A stretch of 64,000 nucleotides of DNA from Blasia pusilla (Eukaryota; Marchantiophyta; Marchantiopsida; Blasiales): assembly GCA_050084515.1 (NCBI GenBank), contig CM114275.1, forward strand, positions 2,108,001 through 2,172,000, written 5' to 3'. The notes under the pieces are model-generated. The model saw only the letters and a program-made list of their open reading frames with translations, did not search any database and had not been told where the DNA came from. This document shows, piece after piece, positions 23,811-34,824 of this stretch. Numbering within the stretch: the first letter of the stretch is position 1; each line of letters opens with the position of its first letter. The translations under genes and the position numbers were made by a program.

Positions 23811-26800
23811 CTCCACAAGTCCTCTTCTACCTTATCCACCTTCATGTGGTTAGACCCTCTCCTTCAAAGGATGGCTGGTTCAGACTCCAACAGCTAGAAC
23901 TCCCCAAACCACAAAACTCCCAAGGGACACCCACTCTCGTGAAGGCCTTACTTAGGTGGGAATAAATCAGACCAATACTCTTATGAATGTCCCTCGTATG
24001 GAGTAATTTTGCATCCTCGAGCTCCCTCTCTTGTCTTATTCCACCCTTCGCACGCCAAACACTCGGTCATTTGGATTCCGTGTCACGTAGAGATGTACAT
24101 AATATGCAGAATCTCTAAAGTGGATGTTGAGTATTCCCCAAAGAGAACACATAACCCTTCTTGTTCGGCTACTCTTGAAATGATTTTTGGAATGCATCGA
24201 GACTAGTGACATTTAGTATGGTGTACTACCCTATGCAATATCCTCAAGTTTCACACTCGCTAATCCAAAACTTGCCGCATAAGGACTACCTTAGGGTATG
24301 AGAAGCTTGATTCAAGTCATCTCTACATTCAATTCAAGAGAATTCAGCTATGTTCATTGCGGTTTCATGAGTAAAACCTCACACATGATGTTTGAGCTAT
24401 GGTTTTATGAGCCCATCACTTCATGTGAAATGGCTTACACCCTCGTGCTTGTGCTACTTCTCAGTTCGAAACCATTGTGGCATAAACTATGCCCACACCT
24501 ATTCATGCGAGCTTCATTCAAGAGACTACGAAAACTTTGTCTATTGTAGTTGTATGAGTTAAATCCTGCTCGAACAGAGTAAGCGACACTTAAGTAGCAG
24601 TGGTGGTTTCATACGCCCATCACGTCAAGAAATGGATAACAACCCTAGTTTGTGTTGCCACCCACACATGGTTTCTCTAAGGTTTCCTAGGTTGAAATGA
24701 CCTCTCCACACAACTAGCAGCGGTAGTGGGTTGAGTACGAGAGTGATGAGTGACCACTTACGTTGCAGTGGTGGTTTCATTTGTCAAATGGACCACCCTC
24801 TAGAGTATGAGAATAGATGAGTGATGCACAATACTCATCCACATGTTATGCTTTGTTCTTGATTCTTGATTCAAGGCCTGTCTGCTGGAATCCTTTCCAT
24901 ATGGGCTTTGTTGTAGTGAACCCAACTCTCCACGCACTTTGAGTTGTGCGTGGAGAGTTGGGTTCTCCCCTACTCGATGCCACAACCCTTTCCCAAGGGG
25001 TTTAATGGTGGCGACTTAGGAACTGGGGGTGGAGGAAACCAGTCCAACACGTCTACTGATGTGGGAATGGGTAGAAGTGTAATTACCCTCTACGACGTTT
25101 GGAAAATGATTGGTGGAAGTAGTTGTGCTTGGAATTCCTTTGGGATTCCCATTCTAATGTCCCGTCCATCTGCGGGGAAGGAAGAAGATTCGCGGACTCG
25201 GAGTGAAACCCGACCTCAACTCATGAGGGCGTACAAGGATGTAGATATTCACATCTCGATTTATCTCCAAGTCTACTTGTTTTCATTTGCAGAGTGTGGA
25301 TCCTTGATGTGATCGATGCTATGGAGGAAGGACGAGCACGGGCATTCTACGGGAGTTTCGAGCTGCTTCTCAACAGTCGGTTTCCCATGAGAAGTCAGGA
25401 GGTCCACAGGATTGCAAGTTAAGATCAGTCCAACACCAGCAGTATTATGTTAGCTGATGGAAGCTTGAAGATAGAAGCAATTCAATTCGAACTCCTACTT
25501 TCTCCGCAGCTCTGTTGTGTAAGGAGTACTCAAGAACCCACTTCTGATGAGTGAAAGCCCTCGGAAATTTGTCAACTCTCTTCACATGATGAGAGGTTCC
25601 AATCTGACGAATCGACCGAGTGTTTCTTTCACGGAGGGTAGATGAGATTATCTCCTTTCTCGATTTCGAAGAATACTAGTCCCTTCGAGGAATCGCAATC
25701 ATGCTTTTGAGTTACCGCGATTGTTTGTTTCCTACAATCTTCCGGTGCCAAGGTTCGTCGGGTAAATGCTCAGTCGTGAGTTAGGATCCTGAAGTAGGGT
25801 CGTTCTTACTTAATCTTTTGCAATCGCTTTGAATGTTCGTTGCTGAAGCTCGAGATTCTACCTCAAGGTTTTGTTTCCATGACGATGCATGAGCTCCGCA
25901 CCATGCTGTTCGTGTTGGGTGATCTACTTTTCACTACTTTCCATTATCGTGTGTCATCTTTGAACGATTGCAGCGAATCTCAGTTTTCTCCTCTGTAGTA
26001 GATTCTCCCAACTTGTTCTAATCCCTGCAAACTGAAATTATGCCTTCGTCATTCATTCAAGAGCAGCAAGTCCTCAAGGAAAGCGCAAAAGTATCACGTC
26101 TGCTCTCCAAAGTGACGAGAATCCGTAGTCACAGTTGCAAGACATATCTGCTGTGATGCCATTCTCCTCACTTCATAATAATATCAAAGCAGCCTTTACT
26201 TCCGTACTCTGTACCGAAGCCTTTGTTCAGTGGACCACAAATCGAAGTTCTTCTCCTGTGCGCTGTGCCGTAACAGTTCCGGACGGAGGACATCCTCATC
26301 TGTGGCACCCGTATTGTCAAAGCTTGAAACAGCGATGGTGAAGCAGAATTCCATAGCTTCAATCAGTGGATCCAAAAGCGACTCCCCTCCAGAACCGAAT
26401 CTTTCCAACTGCTATCTTTCTTGGCCACCCAGACTGAGAGAATTGAATTGAATCCAATTGATTTCTGGTCATAATTGAAACCCCTGCAAGTTTCAGCAAA
26501 TTCAAACCACGACGAGATCCGCTTTGAGGAGCCACGGCCTTGGTGTCCAGGTTCGATGGACTCGAGCTCCTGCAGGCTCTAAGCACTTCCCTTTGGAATC
26601 CGACCCACCCTCTGTCCTCTACGGTCTCCACAGCTCTGGACTCGTATGCCAACTTCGCTAGTCGATCTCACTCTAGTAATCACAACTTTTTCCTGGAATT
26701 GGCTATACCCGTAAAACTGAGCTACGGGTGTCGCTCTTCCCGTAAAACTTACCTGCGACATGCACTTAGTCATGAGGATGGAAAATAAAATAAGAATGAG

Positions 26801-27702
26801 AAATTGTAAGGAGATGATAACTAAAATAATATGAAAGTTTTCATTAATTTATTCTTTAGGGTCTCGTCTTGAGCACTTTTCTTAATTTCACCCTCATAAT
26901 AAATTAAGAAGTAGAATAGGTGAAATTCTAAAAATTCATCATTTATCTAATAACTTCACATTATCACCCTTCATATGTGAATCATTTCATTTCTAATTAT
27001 GTCATCGCACGGATAAAAAATAGCTAGTTGTATATGTGGGATTAAAAAAATTTAATTCCAATAAAATAATTGGAAATATTTTAGTGAAATTCTAACCAAA
27101 AAATACCAGTAACATAATTTGGAATTTTAGCAATGGAGAAAATTCCCTTTTCCTTTTTTTTTCCGCATGTGGAAAGTTGGTTAGAAAATTTTTCAGCAAT
27201 CAACTTTAGACTTGAAAATGGTTTTTGCTAGGTATGTTCTACAAGTCACATGAAGATATGATGTGCGTGAAGTATTTGGATATTTGTAGCAATTTTGGAG
27301 AGTAACATGCAAGTAACCAACTCAAGTAATTGAAAGATATATTTCATGTTAAATATTTTTCTAGATGAAAATAAGACTTGAACTCCCTTATTTGAATAAA
27401 GGAAGTTTGCTTCTCCTTTTCATTGATAAAATTTCTTTTTTTCCTCCTTTAGTGATTGTTGAAAAAATGAATATCCCTCCTCCTTGTCAAATGGTCTTAA
27501 GCCCCCATGTTCCCATTTAAAAAATGACTCTCCTCATTTTTGGAAATACTTGACCTACTTGCCTCCTATTCTCCCCTTTTCACATGTGATCCAACATTTA
27601 TTTATTTTTCTTCGAAATTTTAGTTTTTTCCAACAAAAATTTAAATAAAATTAGATTATTTTAAATAAAAATATTGTAGAACATGACTTAAGTGAGTGTT
27701 AT
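23811..27702. other. No gene recognised, apart from a hairpin at 24919-24964
   Basis: Short frames only (up to 122 codons at 24944-25312) with no domain. A phrase like gcagtggtggtttcat recurs near 24598 and 24764, suggesting decayed repeat DNA. From about 26770 onward the sequence becomes very AT-rich. Confidence 0.4.
24919..24964. repeat. Perfect 19-bp hairpin with 8-nt loop
   Basis: Arm aacccaactctccacgcac (24919-24937) is followed by loop tttgagtt and the exact reverse complement at 24946-24964. There is no T-tract, and the plant context rules out a bacterial terminator. It may be a snap-back mutation, the remains of a small inverted-repeat element, or a structured RNA. Confidence 0.8.
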
Positions 27703-27803
27703 GGGCACTGATATCGTTGTCACCGAATACACATAAACACATGAGATATCATACGAACTCATAGCATTTAAACATCAAGATGATCATGTAGCAAAATATC
27801 TTT
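27703..27803 (+). repeat. Direct repeat R3, copy a (partner 28407-28519)
   Basis: Blocks 'atatcgttgtcaccgaata', 'gagatatcata' and 'gtagcaaaatatctt' recur in the same order and orientation at 28407-28519, with roughly 70% identity by eye. The spacing of about 700 bp would allow a small LTR-type element (TRIM) around a CT microsatellite, but I cannot define ends. Confidence 0.45.
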
Positions 27804-27839
27804 GATAAATCACAAGCACTTAAAAGATTCACAATGTGC

Positions 27840-28004
27840 ACATAAATTCAATCTCTTCCTCATGTCAACCCAAACCCATTCTCCTAATGAAAGGCTTGGG
27901 TTACTCACAAGGCAAGGAGGACCATAGCTCCGCCGCCTCTTGGCAAGAGGTTCAACACATGAGGAATGAGTTCCAAAGCGCTCGCTCTCTCTCTCTCCCT
28001 CCCT

Positions 28005-28053
<49 letters not shown>

Positions 28054-28140
28054 TTGGTATACACCCTTCCCTCTTTTAAACTCTCTCAATGGTAATCTAT
28101 GCTCGCAAGGTACCTCCTTGGCTCTTGACCTATTAAAGTG
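27840..28140 (+). repeat. Dispersed repeat R2, copy a (inverted partner at 30115-30370)
   Basis: Read forward, this stretch contains attctcctaatgaaaggctt, gttactcacaaggcaagga and tcttggcaagaggttcaaca. The same blocks occur reverse-complemented at 30115-30370. A long CT microsatellite interrupts this copy where the partner has only a short one. Confidence 0.7.
27981..28052 (+). repeat. CT/CCCT microsatellite
   Basis: About 70 bases of ctctct with a ccctccct interior. Apparent Ser/Leu-rich and Arg/Glu-rich frames across it are artefacts of the repeat. Confidence 0.95.
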
Positions 28141-28406
28141 GATCGAGAGCCACTTCCAAAGTGGAAAGTCAACTCTACTCATAATCGTAACTTACTCGAA
28201 ACAATAAGTTTCTCCTATTGGTAGCTCACATGATATAGCTCCAAATGAGCCAAAACAAAGGGAAAATAAATTCTCTCAGATTATTTAAGGCCTTAGCACG
28301 TCATCCTTGACCTCATGAGGCTGTCTTCTAATATCCTTAAAGGCGCTATACCAAAATTCGTTGATCTATCATAAAAGATCTCATTATTTTCGTGCGCATA
28401 CACATT

Positions 28407-28519
28407 GGTGCAAAATATATATCATTGTCATCGAATGCACATACAAACACAAAAGATATGATAATTACTCTATGGTATCTAAACATTGAGACGATTATGT
28501 AACAAAATATCTTAAATCG
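28407..28519 (+). repeat. Direct repeat R3, copy b
   Basis: Second copy of the repeat at 27703-27803, in the same orientation, sharing 'atatcattgtcatcgaat' and 'gtaacaaaatatctt' type blocks. It sits immediately before the foldback at 28540. Confidence 0.45.
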
Positions 28520-28539
28520 CCCATCTATCCTTGTCTATA

Positions 28540-28621
28540 TGTCATGGTAGGTAGGGATAGATGGCTACCTAGTTAGATCCCTCTAACTCCAGATAGCCAT
28601 CTATCCCTACCAACCATGACA
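28540..28621. ncRNA. miRNA-precursor-like foldback (or small MITE core)
   Basis: Two 31-nt arms (28540-28570 and 28591-28621) pair with two mismatches, separated by a 20-nt loop. The arms read tgtcatggtaggtagggata.. and its near reverse complement. Arm length, near-perfect pairing and short loop resemble a plant miRNA or siRNA foldback, but a young MITE-like snap-back would look the same. No promoter or target was identified. Confidence 0.45.
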
Positions 28622-28639
28622 CACATCTCTAAAATGCTA

Positions 28640-29075
28640 TGTTTGATTTTCAACATCCACTTCTCTCAACACCATTAATCTGATCGGCCCCCTTGTATGA
28701 GAAGAAGCTTAGAAGATTGATGGTTTTGACTTAGACGTCGAAGGTGTCATAGTAATATGGCGTAGGTGGTTATGAAGTAGCGTTACTAGGATTATCTAAC
28801 CCTATTTTGCATTAAGGTGCGGGGCACCCTGACGCAAAATTTTAAAACAAATAGACCCAACAAAGAAACAAAGAAAAATAGGTAAAAAAACCCTAGTTTC
28901 CCAGGTATTGAAATAGTCAGGAGCCGCACCGGTAGCACGTTCTTGTATGTCGAGTTATCTCCATGTTCAAGTTCCATCAAAGCTCTTCTGTGAGTGCACG
29001 GACAGACTAGGCCAATTTGTATCTCCAAGATTTGTAATAGATTTCAGTGATTTCACCACATTCTGTTTTCTTACA
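28640..29075 (-). repeat. Dispersed repeat R1, copy b (inverted relative to 22845-23295)
   Basis: Reverse complement of copy a with the same order of blocks, including the stretch equivalent to ctcatacaaggggg and the agcacattctcgtatgtcg block. It ends just before the antisense gypsy relic, so the two may be parts of one older element. Confidence 0.75.
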
Positions 29076-29164
29076 TGCTTAGAGCAAAAAATTCGAGTGC
29101 TCATATAGCCCCATTCTTGTCATCTATATCAAAAACACAAATTCTAGATCTATGACTACATATC

Positions 29165-29860
29165 TATGTTGGTTAAGCACCACTCCAAGTCCCAACATAC
29201 TCTAATATGTATGCAAGTGGAAAGGACGCCTCTTGATTGGTCTCATAAGTGTGGGGATGGACGTCAATATGTCCTTTGGTAGTTGAAATGCTTAGTGAAA
29301 GGCTCCTTGAAATGATCTCTCCTACTCATCCCCCCAGTGCCACTTGTTATCCACCTTGGTCAAGAAGGTTAGTGGCATCAAAATCAAACCAAAACCCATG
29401 ACGTTTCGTCGATAAAAGTTCACCAATCCCTTGAATGTGTGACCTTGACTCACATCTGTAAGGCGTGGAATACATAAGACAGTCTCTACCTTCATTTGCT
29501 AAATACTAAGGCAACCTAAGTATATTGTATGACCCAAGTAATCAATTTGGTCATAGATGAACTTGCACTTTCCTGGGTATAGCTTTATCTTATGTAACTA
29601 CAATTGTTGAAACATCTCCTCAAGATGTTGCTCATACTTATCAACCGTGGCGCTAAAGATTACGACGTCATCAATATAACCAAAAAAAAATCCACAGTTG
29701 CCAAGATCCTATCCATGACCCTCTAAAACTCTATTGCAGTGTTTTTTAACCCAAATGGTGAGAATCACCATTGGTACAAAAAATCCTTCTCGTGAGGATC
29801 GTCATGGGTCCCAAAATGTTGTCTTCTGCTTGTCCTTCAATCTAATAAGCAACATAAAAT
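29165..29860 (-). pseudogene. Antisense Ty3/gypsy reverse transcriptase / RNase H relic
   Basis: Read on the minus strand, this carries recognisable Ty3/gypsy pol blocks although no frame exceeds 60 codons. Blocks run FGLKNTAIEF followed by RVMDRILA (before the catalytic loop), YIDDVVIFS at about 29660-29680 (the RT YxDD box), YEQHLEEMFQQL, then KLYPGKCKF, IDYLGH, FKGLVNFYRRN and DNKWHWGDE. This is the usual order through the RT thumb into the RNase H tether. Many stops and frame changes show it is dead. It is a different lineage from the RTs at 52.5 and 63.4 kb, judged by the sequence after YxDD. Confidence 0.75.
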
Positions 29861-30114
29861 ATCCGAATCAGAGATCTGAAGATCTAAAGAACTTGTCACG
29901 TCTTTTAGGATAGATCGGTGAGATCTAGTAGAGCGCCTTCGTGAGAAGTGGAGGACAGGCTCAGTAGGTCGAGGATGACCTGCTGAGGCCCCGGGTAACT
30001 TAAGAGAGCATGTTTCCCCTTCATTTCGGCTCACTTGGAGCCATATTGAGGAACTTACTATTTTAGGTAAATACCATTTTGAGTATATGATCGACTTTCT
30101 ATTTTTGGTAAGTG

Positions 30115-30370
30115 ACCCTTGACCTCCTACATCAGGTCAAGAGCCAAGGAGGTGACTTGGAAGCATAGGTTACCATGGAGAGAGCTTGGGAGAGGGGAGG
30201 GGTATACCTCAAGGAGAGAGAGCTTGAGAGCTCATTCTCTCTTTGTTGAACCTCTTGGCATGAGGTGGCAGAGCTATGGTCTTGCTTTCCTTGTGTGTGT
30301 AATCCAAGCCTTTCATTAGGAGAGTTGGTTTGGTTTGACATTGAGAGAGACATGTAAGAGTGCACACATG
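30115..30370 (-). repeat. Dispersed repeat R2, copy b (inverted relative to 27840-28140)
   Basis: Carries the reverse complements of the blocks listed for copy a, for example cctaatgaaaggcttggatt and tgccaagaggttcaac. The two copies flank the R1 copy b, the foldback and the gypsy relic, so 27.8-30.4 kb could be a single nested insertion. Confidence 0.7.
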
Positions 30371-31725
30371 TGAGAACTATGGTGTTGTGAGAGAGATTCG
30401 ATCTTATTTTACAAAGAGAGAATGAGTGAGTGAGAGAGCTTCATGGGGGAGCTCGCTGGTCACTCGTTGGTTTTGCAGGTTGGGGATCGTATTCCTTGTT
30501 TAGCGGTTCATCGGAGTGCTCACCGGAGCAAGAGCCGCTTACTTGTGATGTTTCCTTTGCCGATTTTTCGTGTGGAAGAGTGGCGCGCGGAAGTGCTGCC
30601 CAATTTTTGATAGGGATTGAGTATGGGGGCGGGTTGCCCCATGCCGATGTTCTCGGGAGCACCATGTAGCTTGCTGATTTGTGTTCTCATATGTTTTACA
30701 ATTTCGTTGGGAGAAATCAATGCGGAAGCGCTGCCGAATTTTGTGCAGGAGAAAGAGACATTGGGCTTTACGACAATCCCCATCAGTTTTTACTGGAATG
30801 TCCAATTCTAAATATTTTTTGACGCTATCATAGATGGTGAAGTTGTGCACGCTGTGCAACAAACAATGCATAATTTGGAGTTGCAAGCAAAAATTTATGT
30901 TCAATCTTGAAAAATTGCCATTTCTAGGCAATTTTTAGGGTTAAATTGTTCAAACCCTAAACCCGCTCCTTCACTAAGATGCAGAGCGTGTGAATTGCTG
31001 ATTGAGGAGGGTATGCCTCTGAGTGCCATGCCGTTTGTAGCCGTTCTGTGCTTCCAGTGCCGCACCGGACTGCTAGACTTGCACCGCACATCGAGGAGGT
31101 TTGAGCAGCATCAGTACGAGAGGAGTACGACTTGTTGATTAAAGGAGTTGTCTTCACGACCGAGTTGGGGTCGAGATTTGCAGTTGCCGAGGAGCGACAT
31201 CAACATTATTGTCAGGTTACCCATTTTGGTCTCTTATCCTACATGTGTGAGGGATTTCCGAATATTGGGAAGTTATTTGGGATATTGGGTTTCGTGCTGA
31301 TGCTAGGAGCATCGATGATGTATGGGTTTAGGGGACATAGACCTGTGTGGGATGTCTTGAGTTGAGGATGATTTGTCAATGAGACGATAGATCGGTTGAT
31401 TTTCCGCACCACGCTGCTTGTTGCCGCACAACACACATCTTAGTGAGAGAGTGTAGATTGAGTGCCGTATGTTTAGTTTGAGTGATTGAGGGATTACTCA
31501 TGAGATTGAGAGTGATCGTGTGAGAGGGGCACGAGGGCCATCACGGCGTTCTTTCGGGATTTTGAGAGGTGAGGTAGTGGACCTGAGAGTAGCTCTGGAG
31601 GGTTTACGCGGAATGGTGCGAGGTTCCGAGGGTCTCCACGTGAGAGACCACCTCGATCTCCTTCTATGTCATCTTGAGACCAAGAGGAGCGTATAGAGGA
31701 GTATGTTAGTGACCCACCGTACACA

Positions 31726-32800
31726 TTGAGTGGTTCTACCAGTTGGGCGTACGAGATGGACGACCGAGGTAGAGGACCGCATAGATTTTCGGATGCTGTA
31801 GGCACTATAGAGCTACACGACTTCATTGCGGAGTTTAGGAGTTGGTGTGACTCACAGCGGGCTAGGAACTGTAGAGAGTTCAACCCGTTTATAGCATGGA
31901 ATGGTATGTTCCACCATTTAGAGGGGGCGCCCATGGACGATTACCATGAGTTCTCCAACAGATATGCCCATGAGATTGAGGCATGGCGACTCTACTATGA
32001 CCCACACTATGTGTCATGGACGGAGCCGTTCCCAGATGAGAAGGAGGAGTCAAGAGAGGCTACTTCCTCTTCCACTAGTGATGTTTTAGGAGGGGTCACT
32101 CGCACTGGAGCAGTTGCACCATCTAGTAGGGTTCATCCCAGGTTCAACCCTGTGGTTGAGTTCTTCGCTGAGTTGAGGGCAAGCTACCAGGGGTACGGAC
32201 GGAGAAGTTGTGGAGCATCCACGACTTCCAGAGGCGCCCGGGTGAGTTTGCGTTAGTCTTACACTCGCTTGCGCTGGTTGATCAATGTCACTCAAGGGGT
32301 GATAGAGGCTCAAGCTATGCAGTCATGGTACGCGATTCTGGACCGGACCCTACGGACACAGGTTTGGGAGGGGGTGCTTCTTATGAATACCTCCCCTACG
32401 TTGAGAGATGTTTTTAGGACCGCCGAGAACATTGAGCGCAACATGGCGGAGGAGAGCGTAGCCACCATGGGTTCTGGGCGAGATCAATCACGATTGTCTG
32501 CACCACCAGTGCAGCAACGTGGACTCCGAGATAGGTTGACTGTGGCACCACGAGCTCAAGGAGGATACCAGGAGGCCGTGCCACAGAGACCTGCGCCTTC
32601 ATATGCGGCTCAACAGCATCCGCCTACGATTACTTGTTAGTCATGTGGTGGAGCCCATCATCAGCGCGATTGCACTCGTCAGGGTCATGGACGTGTGTCT
32701 CAGCATGGAGGAGGAGATGGTGATGCACCAGGAGGTCATCAATGTGACTATTGTCAGAGGTATGGTCATACACGCGCGAGGTGTTTCACTTTACATCCTG
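31726..32800 (+). pseudogene. Gag remnant of element A with CCHC zinc knuckle
   Basis: A 176-codon frame (31726-32256) holds a gag-like helical stretch: HDFIAEFRSWCDSQR, then W.R.YYDP, then the acidic EKEESREATSSS. A second frame (32269-32640) is Arg/Gln-rich with PTLRDVFRTAENIERNMAEE, typical of a capsid end. Then come two zinc-knuckle-like motifs. The first, SCGGAHHQRDC, is preceded by an in-frame TAG. The second, CDYCQRYGHTRARC (32743-32784), is a complete CX2CX4HX4C that would bind nucleic acid in the particle. The frame is broken in at least three places, so this cannot make an intact Gag. Confidence 0.6.
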
Positions 32801-33242
32801 AGTTACGTCCGGATTGAGGGCCACAGAGGGCACCAGAGCGAGTAGTCGATCCAGATGGGCCTAAAGATCGTGCACCAGGTGGTCCAGTCAGGGGATGAGG
32901 AGCTGGAGTTGCCCGACAGGGTGGTGGAGCTGCCCGTGGAGGAGGTAGAGTCCCACCACCTAGACACGTCGAGGGAGACGCCGGAAGTGAGGCTGCAATG
33001 GCTGCTCAAATATAGCAGCTACAGGAGCAGATTGCCGCTATGGCATTGAGGTTACCCGATGCCGGATCCGTGGCATCGACATCATATGGAGCAGCCAGAG
33101 ATATGGAGGATCCAGGTTGGATGTGCTGGGTTTCCCAGATGGAGGCCGCCGTAGTTGTGACGCATGGAGCACCCGCAGAGTTGGATCCACAATGAGGGGA
33201 AGCCAGAAAACATACTAGGCTTCCTCAGTCTTTCCCGAGGCG

Positions 33243-34199
33243 ATGAGGACCCCATCGATGGGTCCTGATCAGAGTTCTTGGAGAGTTGGTGATGTTGTTG
33301 GTGTGCAGGCATGGAGGGCAATGGGAGAAATAGGTGCGACGACTCCTATTGCTGATCCTCAAGAGGGGCATGTGTCGAGCACGTTGTTGGGGGCGGCCAC
33401 CGTTGTGTACCGCACTCCTTTATTTTCTGCTTCCGATGTTATGACGTTGGGAGGTACGCCCGCCGAGGTTTTTCGGCTGGCCGCTACACTATGTGAGCGT
33501 GGAGTTGGAGTTCCTGCATCACGTTTAGAGGTGATTGCAGAGGAGGTGATGGACCTGCCCTTGGAGCGGATGCTCGGGGCGTCCACGTCAGATTCATGGC
33601 AAGCTGCGGCTGCTAGGATGGCGGAGATGCCCGCTAGACCCGCGATAGAGCGTGCCATGGTTTCTCCTGGTGTTGTGTTGCTGGACAACCGGGGAGAGGT
33701 CTTCCAATTGGTGAGTCTCGGAGGTAGAGCTTTTAGTCCGCAGCGCGTCTTGTTGGATTCAGGAGCGCAACCCCTGATGTTGGGGAAAGCGTCATTCAGA
33801 GGATTGGGCTTGACGAGAGCCGATGTGGAGCGTTGTCCATTCCAGATACAGACATCCTTGGGTGGAGCGAGTACTTCATAGTATATCACCCGACATGAGG
33901 TCATGGTGAGGATTCGTTCGGGACATCCTACAGATGAGTCTGTGGTGCGAGCCAAGGCGATAGTGACTGATGCAGAGTCCTATGACGTCTTGGTTGGTGG
34001 AGCAGTGTTATACTCGATGGAGTTTTCCCTGGATTATTGGGAGGAGTCAGCATCCTACAGACCAAGATGGCAATCAGGTGATGGGCGGCTTAGCTCATTA
34101 CCCGTTCGATTCACAGGTGTAGTGATCGAGCGACGGCCAAGAGAGATGGCGACCTTAGCAGCATTTAGCAGTGCCATCACTTGGCCTATTGATGATTGA
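33243..34199 (+). pseudogene. Retroviral-type aspartic protease segment of element A
   Basis: The frame 33243-33881 ends in VLLDSGAQPLMLGKASF, the active-site loop of retropepsin-type proteases (D-S-G-A with the following hydrophobic block), which cleave the Gag-Pol polyprotein. The next frame (33903-34199), beginning after a short break, reads VVRAKAIVTDAESYDVLVGG followed by YWEESASYRPRWQSGDGR. The YDVLVG part corresponds to the 'YDVILG' segment that closes the protease fold. A TAG and a frame change separate the two halves, so this copy is dead, but the active-site triad itself is intact. Confidence 0.65.
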
Positions 34200-34620
34200 G
34201 GGACATGTCCATGCAGAGGATACTCCCGTTCCTGATATTTCTATGCAGAGGAGTGTCATGGTAGCCGTATCAGTCCGTGGAGGAGAGGTGCCACTTTGGG
34301 GCTCGACTGAGGAGCTTCGATGCTTAGCCACTGAGCATGTGCAAACCGCGTGGAGCGAGACGTTTGCACCAGAGTGTGACGGGTCAGAGGAACCCCAAGT
34401 ACGCATGAGTGTTGCTATGATCCCTTTGGACACCACCCTGATTGTGTGGTGCATCCCAGAGAAGGGTATTTGGGTGTTGGATCTCTTTGGAGGGATCAGC
34501 AGTGGGTTAGTTGTTGTTTTGCACGCTGGAGTGCGCGTGCAGCGTGGACTTGTGCTTCGGCTTTTCGCTCGTATTCGGTCTCTATTCGCTCGTTTTTTCT
34601 GCGTTTATCTCTTCTCTTCT
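34171..34620 (+). pseudogene. C5-cytosine DNA methyltransferase motif I-like segment attached to a retroelement
   Basis: In the frame ending at 34683, about residues 84-125 contain IWVLDLFGGISSGL, then VVVLHAGVRVQR. This fits motif I of C5-cytosine methyltransferases (DLF.GIG.G, the SAM-binding loop) followed by the usual 'L..AG..V.R' helix and strand. The preceding part (TEHVQTAWSETF, then IPLDTTLIVWCIPE) is not recognised. After VQR the frame slides into low complexity and a CTCCT microsatellite, and the PC (motif IV) and later motifs are absent. It follows the protease of element A on the same strand. Retrotransposon-borne cytosine methyltransferases have been reported in Klebsormidium and Symbiodinium (from memory). 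The assignment rests on one motif only. Confidence 0.5.
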
Positions 34621-34675
34621 CTCCTCTCCTCTCCTCTCCTCTCCTCTCCTCTCCTCTCCTCTCCTCTCCTCTCCT
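34621..34675 (+). repeat. (CTCCT)11 microsatellite
   Basis: Eleven exact CTCCT units, preceded by a looser ctctt run from about 34608. It truncates the methyltransferase-like segment and lies about 150 bp before the first likely exon of the C2H2 gene. The Gly/Glu/Arg-rich antisense frame over it is an artefact. Confidence 0.95.
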
Positions 34676-34824
34676 GGACCTGAGCACCACCAACATTGAT
34701 ATCGGAAAGCCCCCGCATCGCTGCAGCTGCTGCTCTTCTAGTATTCCCGAGCTCGGCCGAAAGCTCATTTTCTGTCTTTGACCTTCTATCTCTGCTGCAC
34801 AAATAGAAGGCATATTTTGAGGAT

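Larger units (their letters stand above)
30400..34620 (+). mobile_element. Ty3/gypsy-like element A: gag, zinc knuckles, protease, methyltransferase-like tail
   Basis: A + strand element whose parts lie in order: unrecognised leader (30430-31500), gag-like segment (31726-32640), zinc knuckles (32630-32790), aspartic protease (33243-33881), a protease-adjacent segment (33903-34199) and a methyltransferase motif I-like segment (34171-34551). Frames change several times and stops occur. No RT, integrase, LTR or PBS was found. The 3' side ends in a CTCCT microsatellite, after which an unrelated gene begins, so the element is truncated and its true boundaries are unknown. Confidence 0.6.

Noticed and set aside
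24919-24964. Rho-independent terminator
   Set aside because: Perfect hairpin but no T-tract and the window is plant nuclear DNA; listed only as a hairpin.
31105-31125. cagtacgagagga resembles the sarcin-ricin loop of large-subunit rRNA
   Set aside because: Only about 13 bases match; the flanking sequence does not fit 28S rRNA on either side. Judged coincidence.
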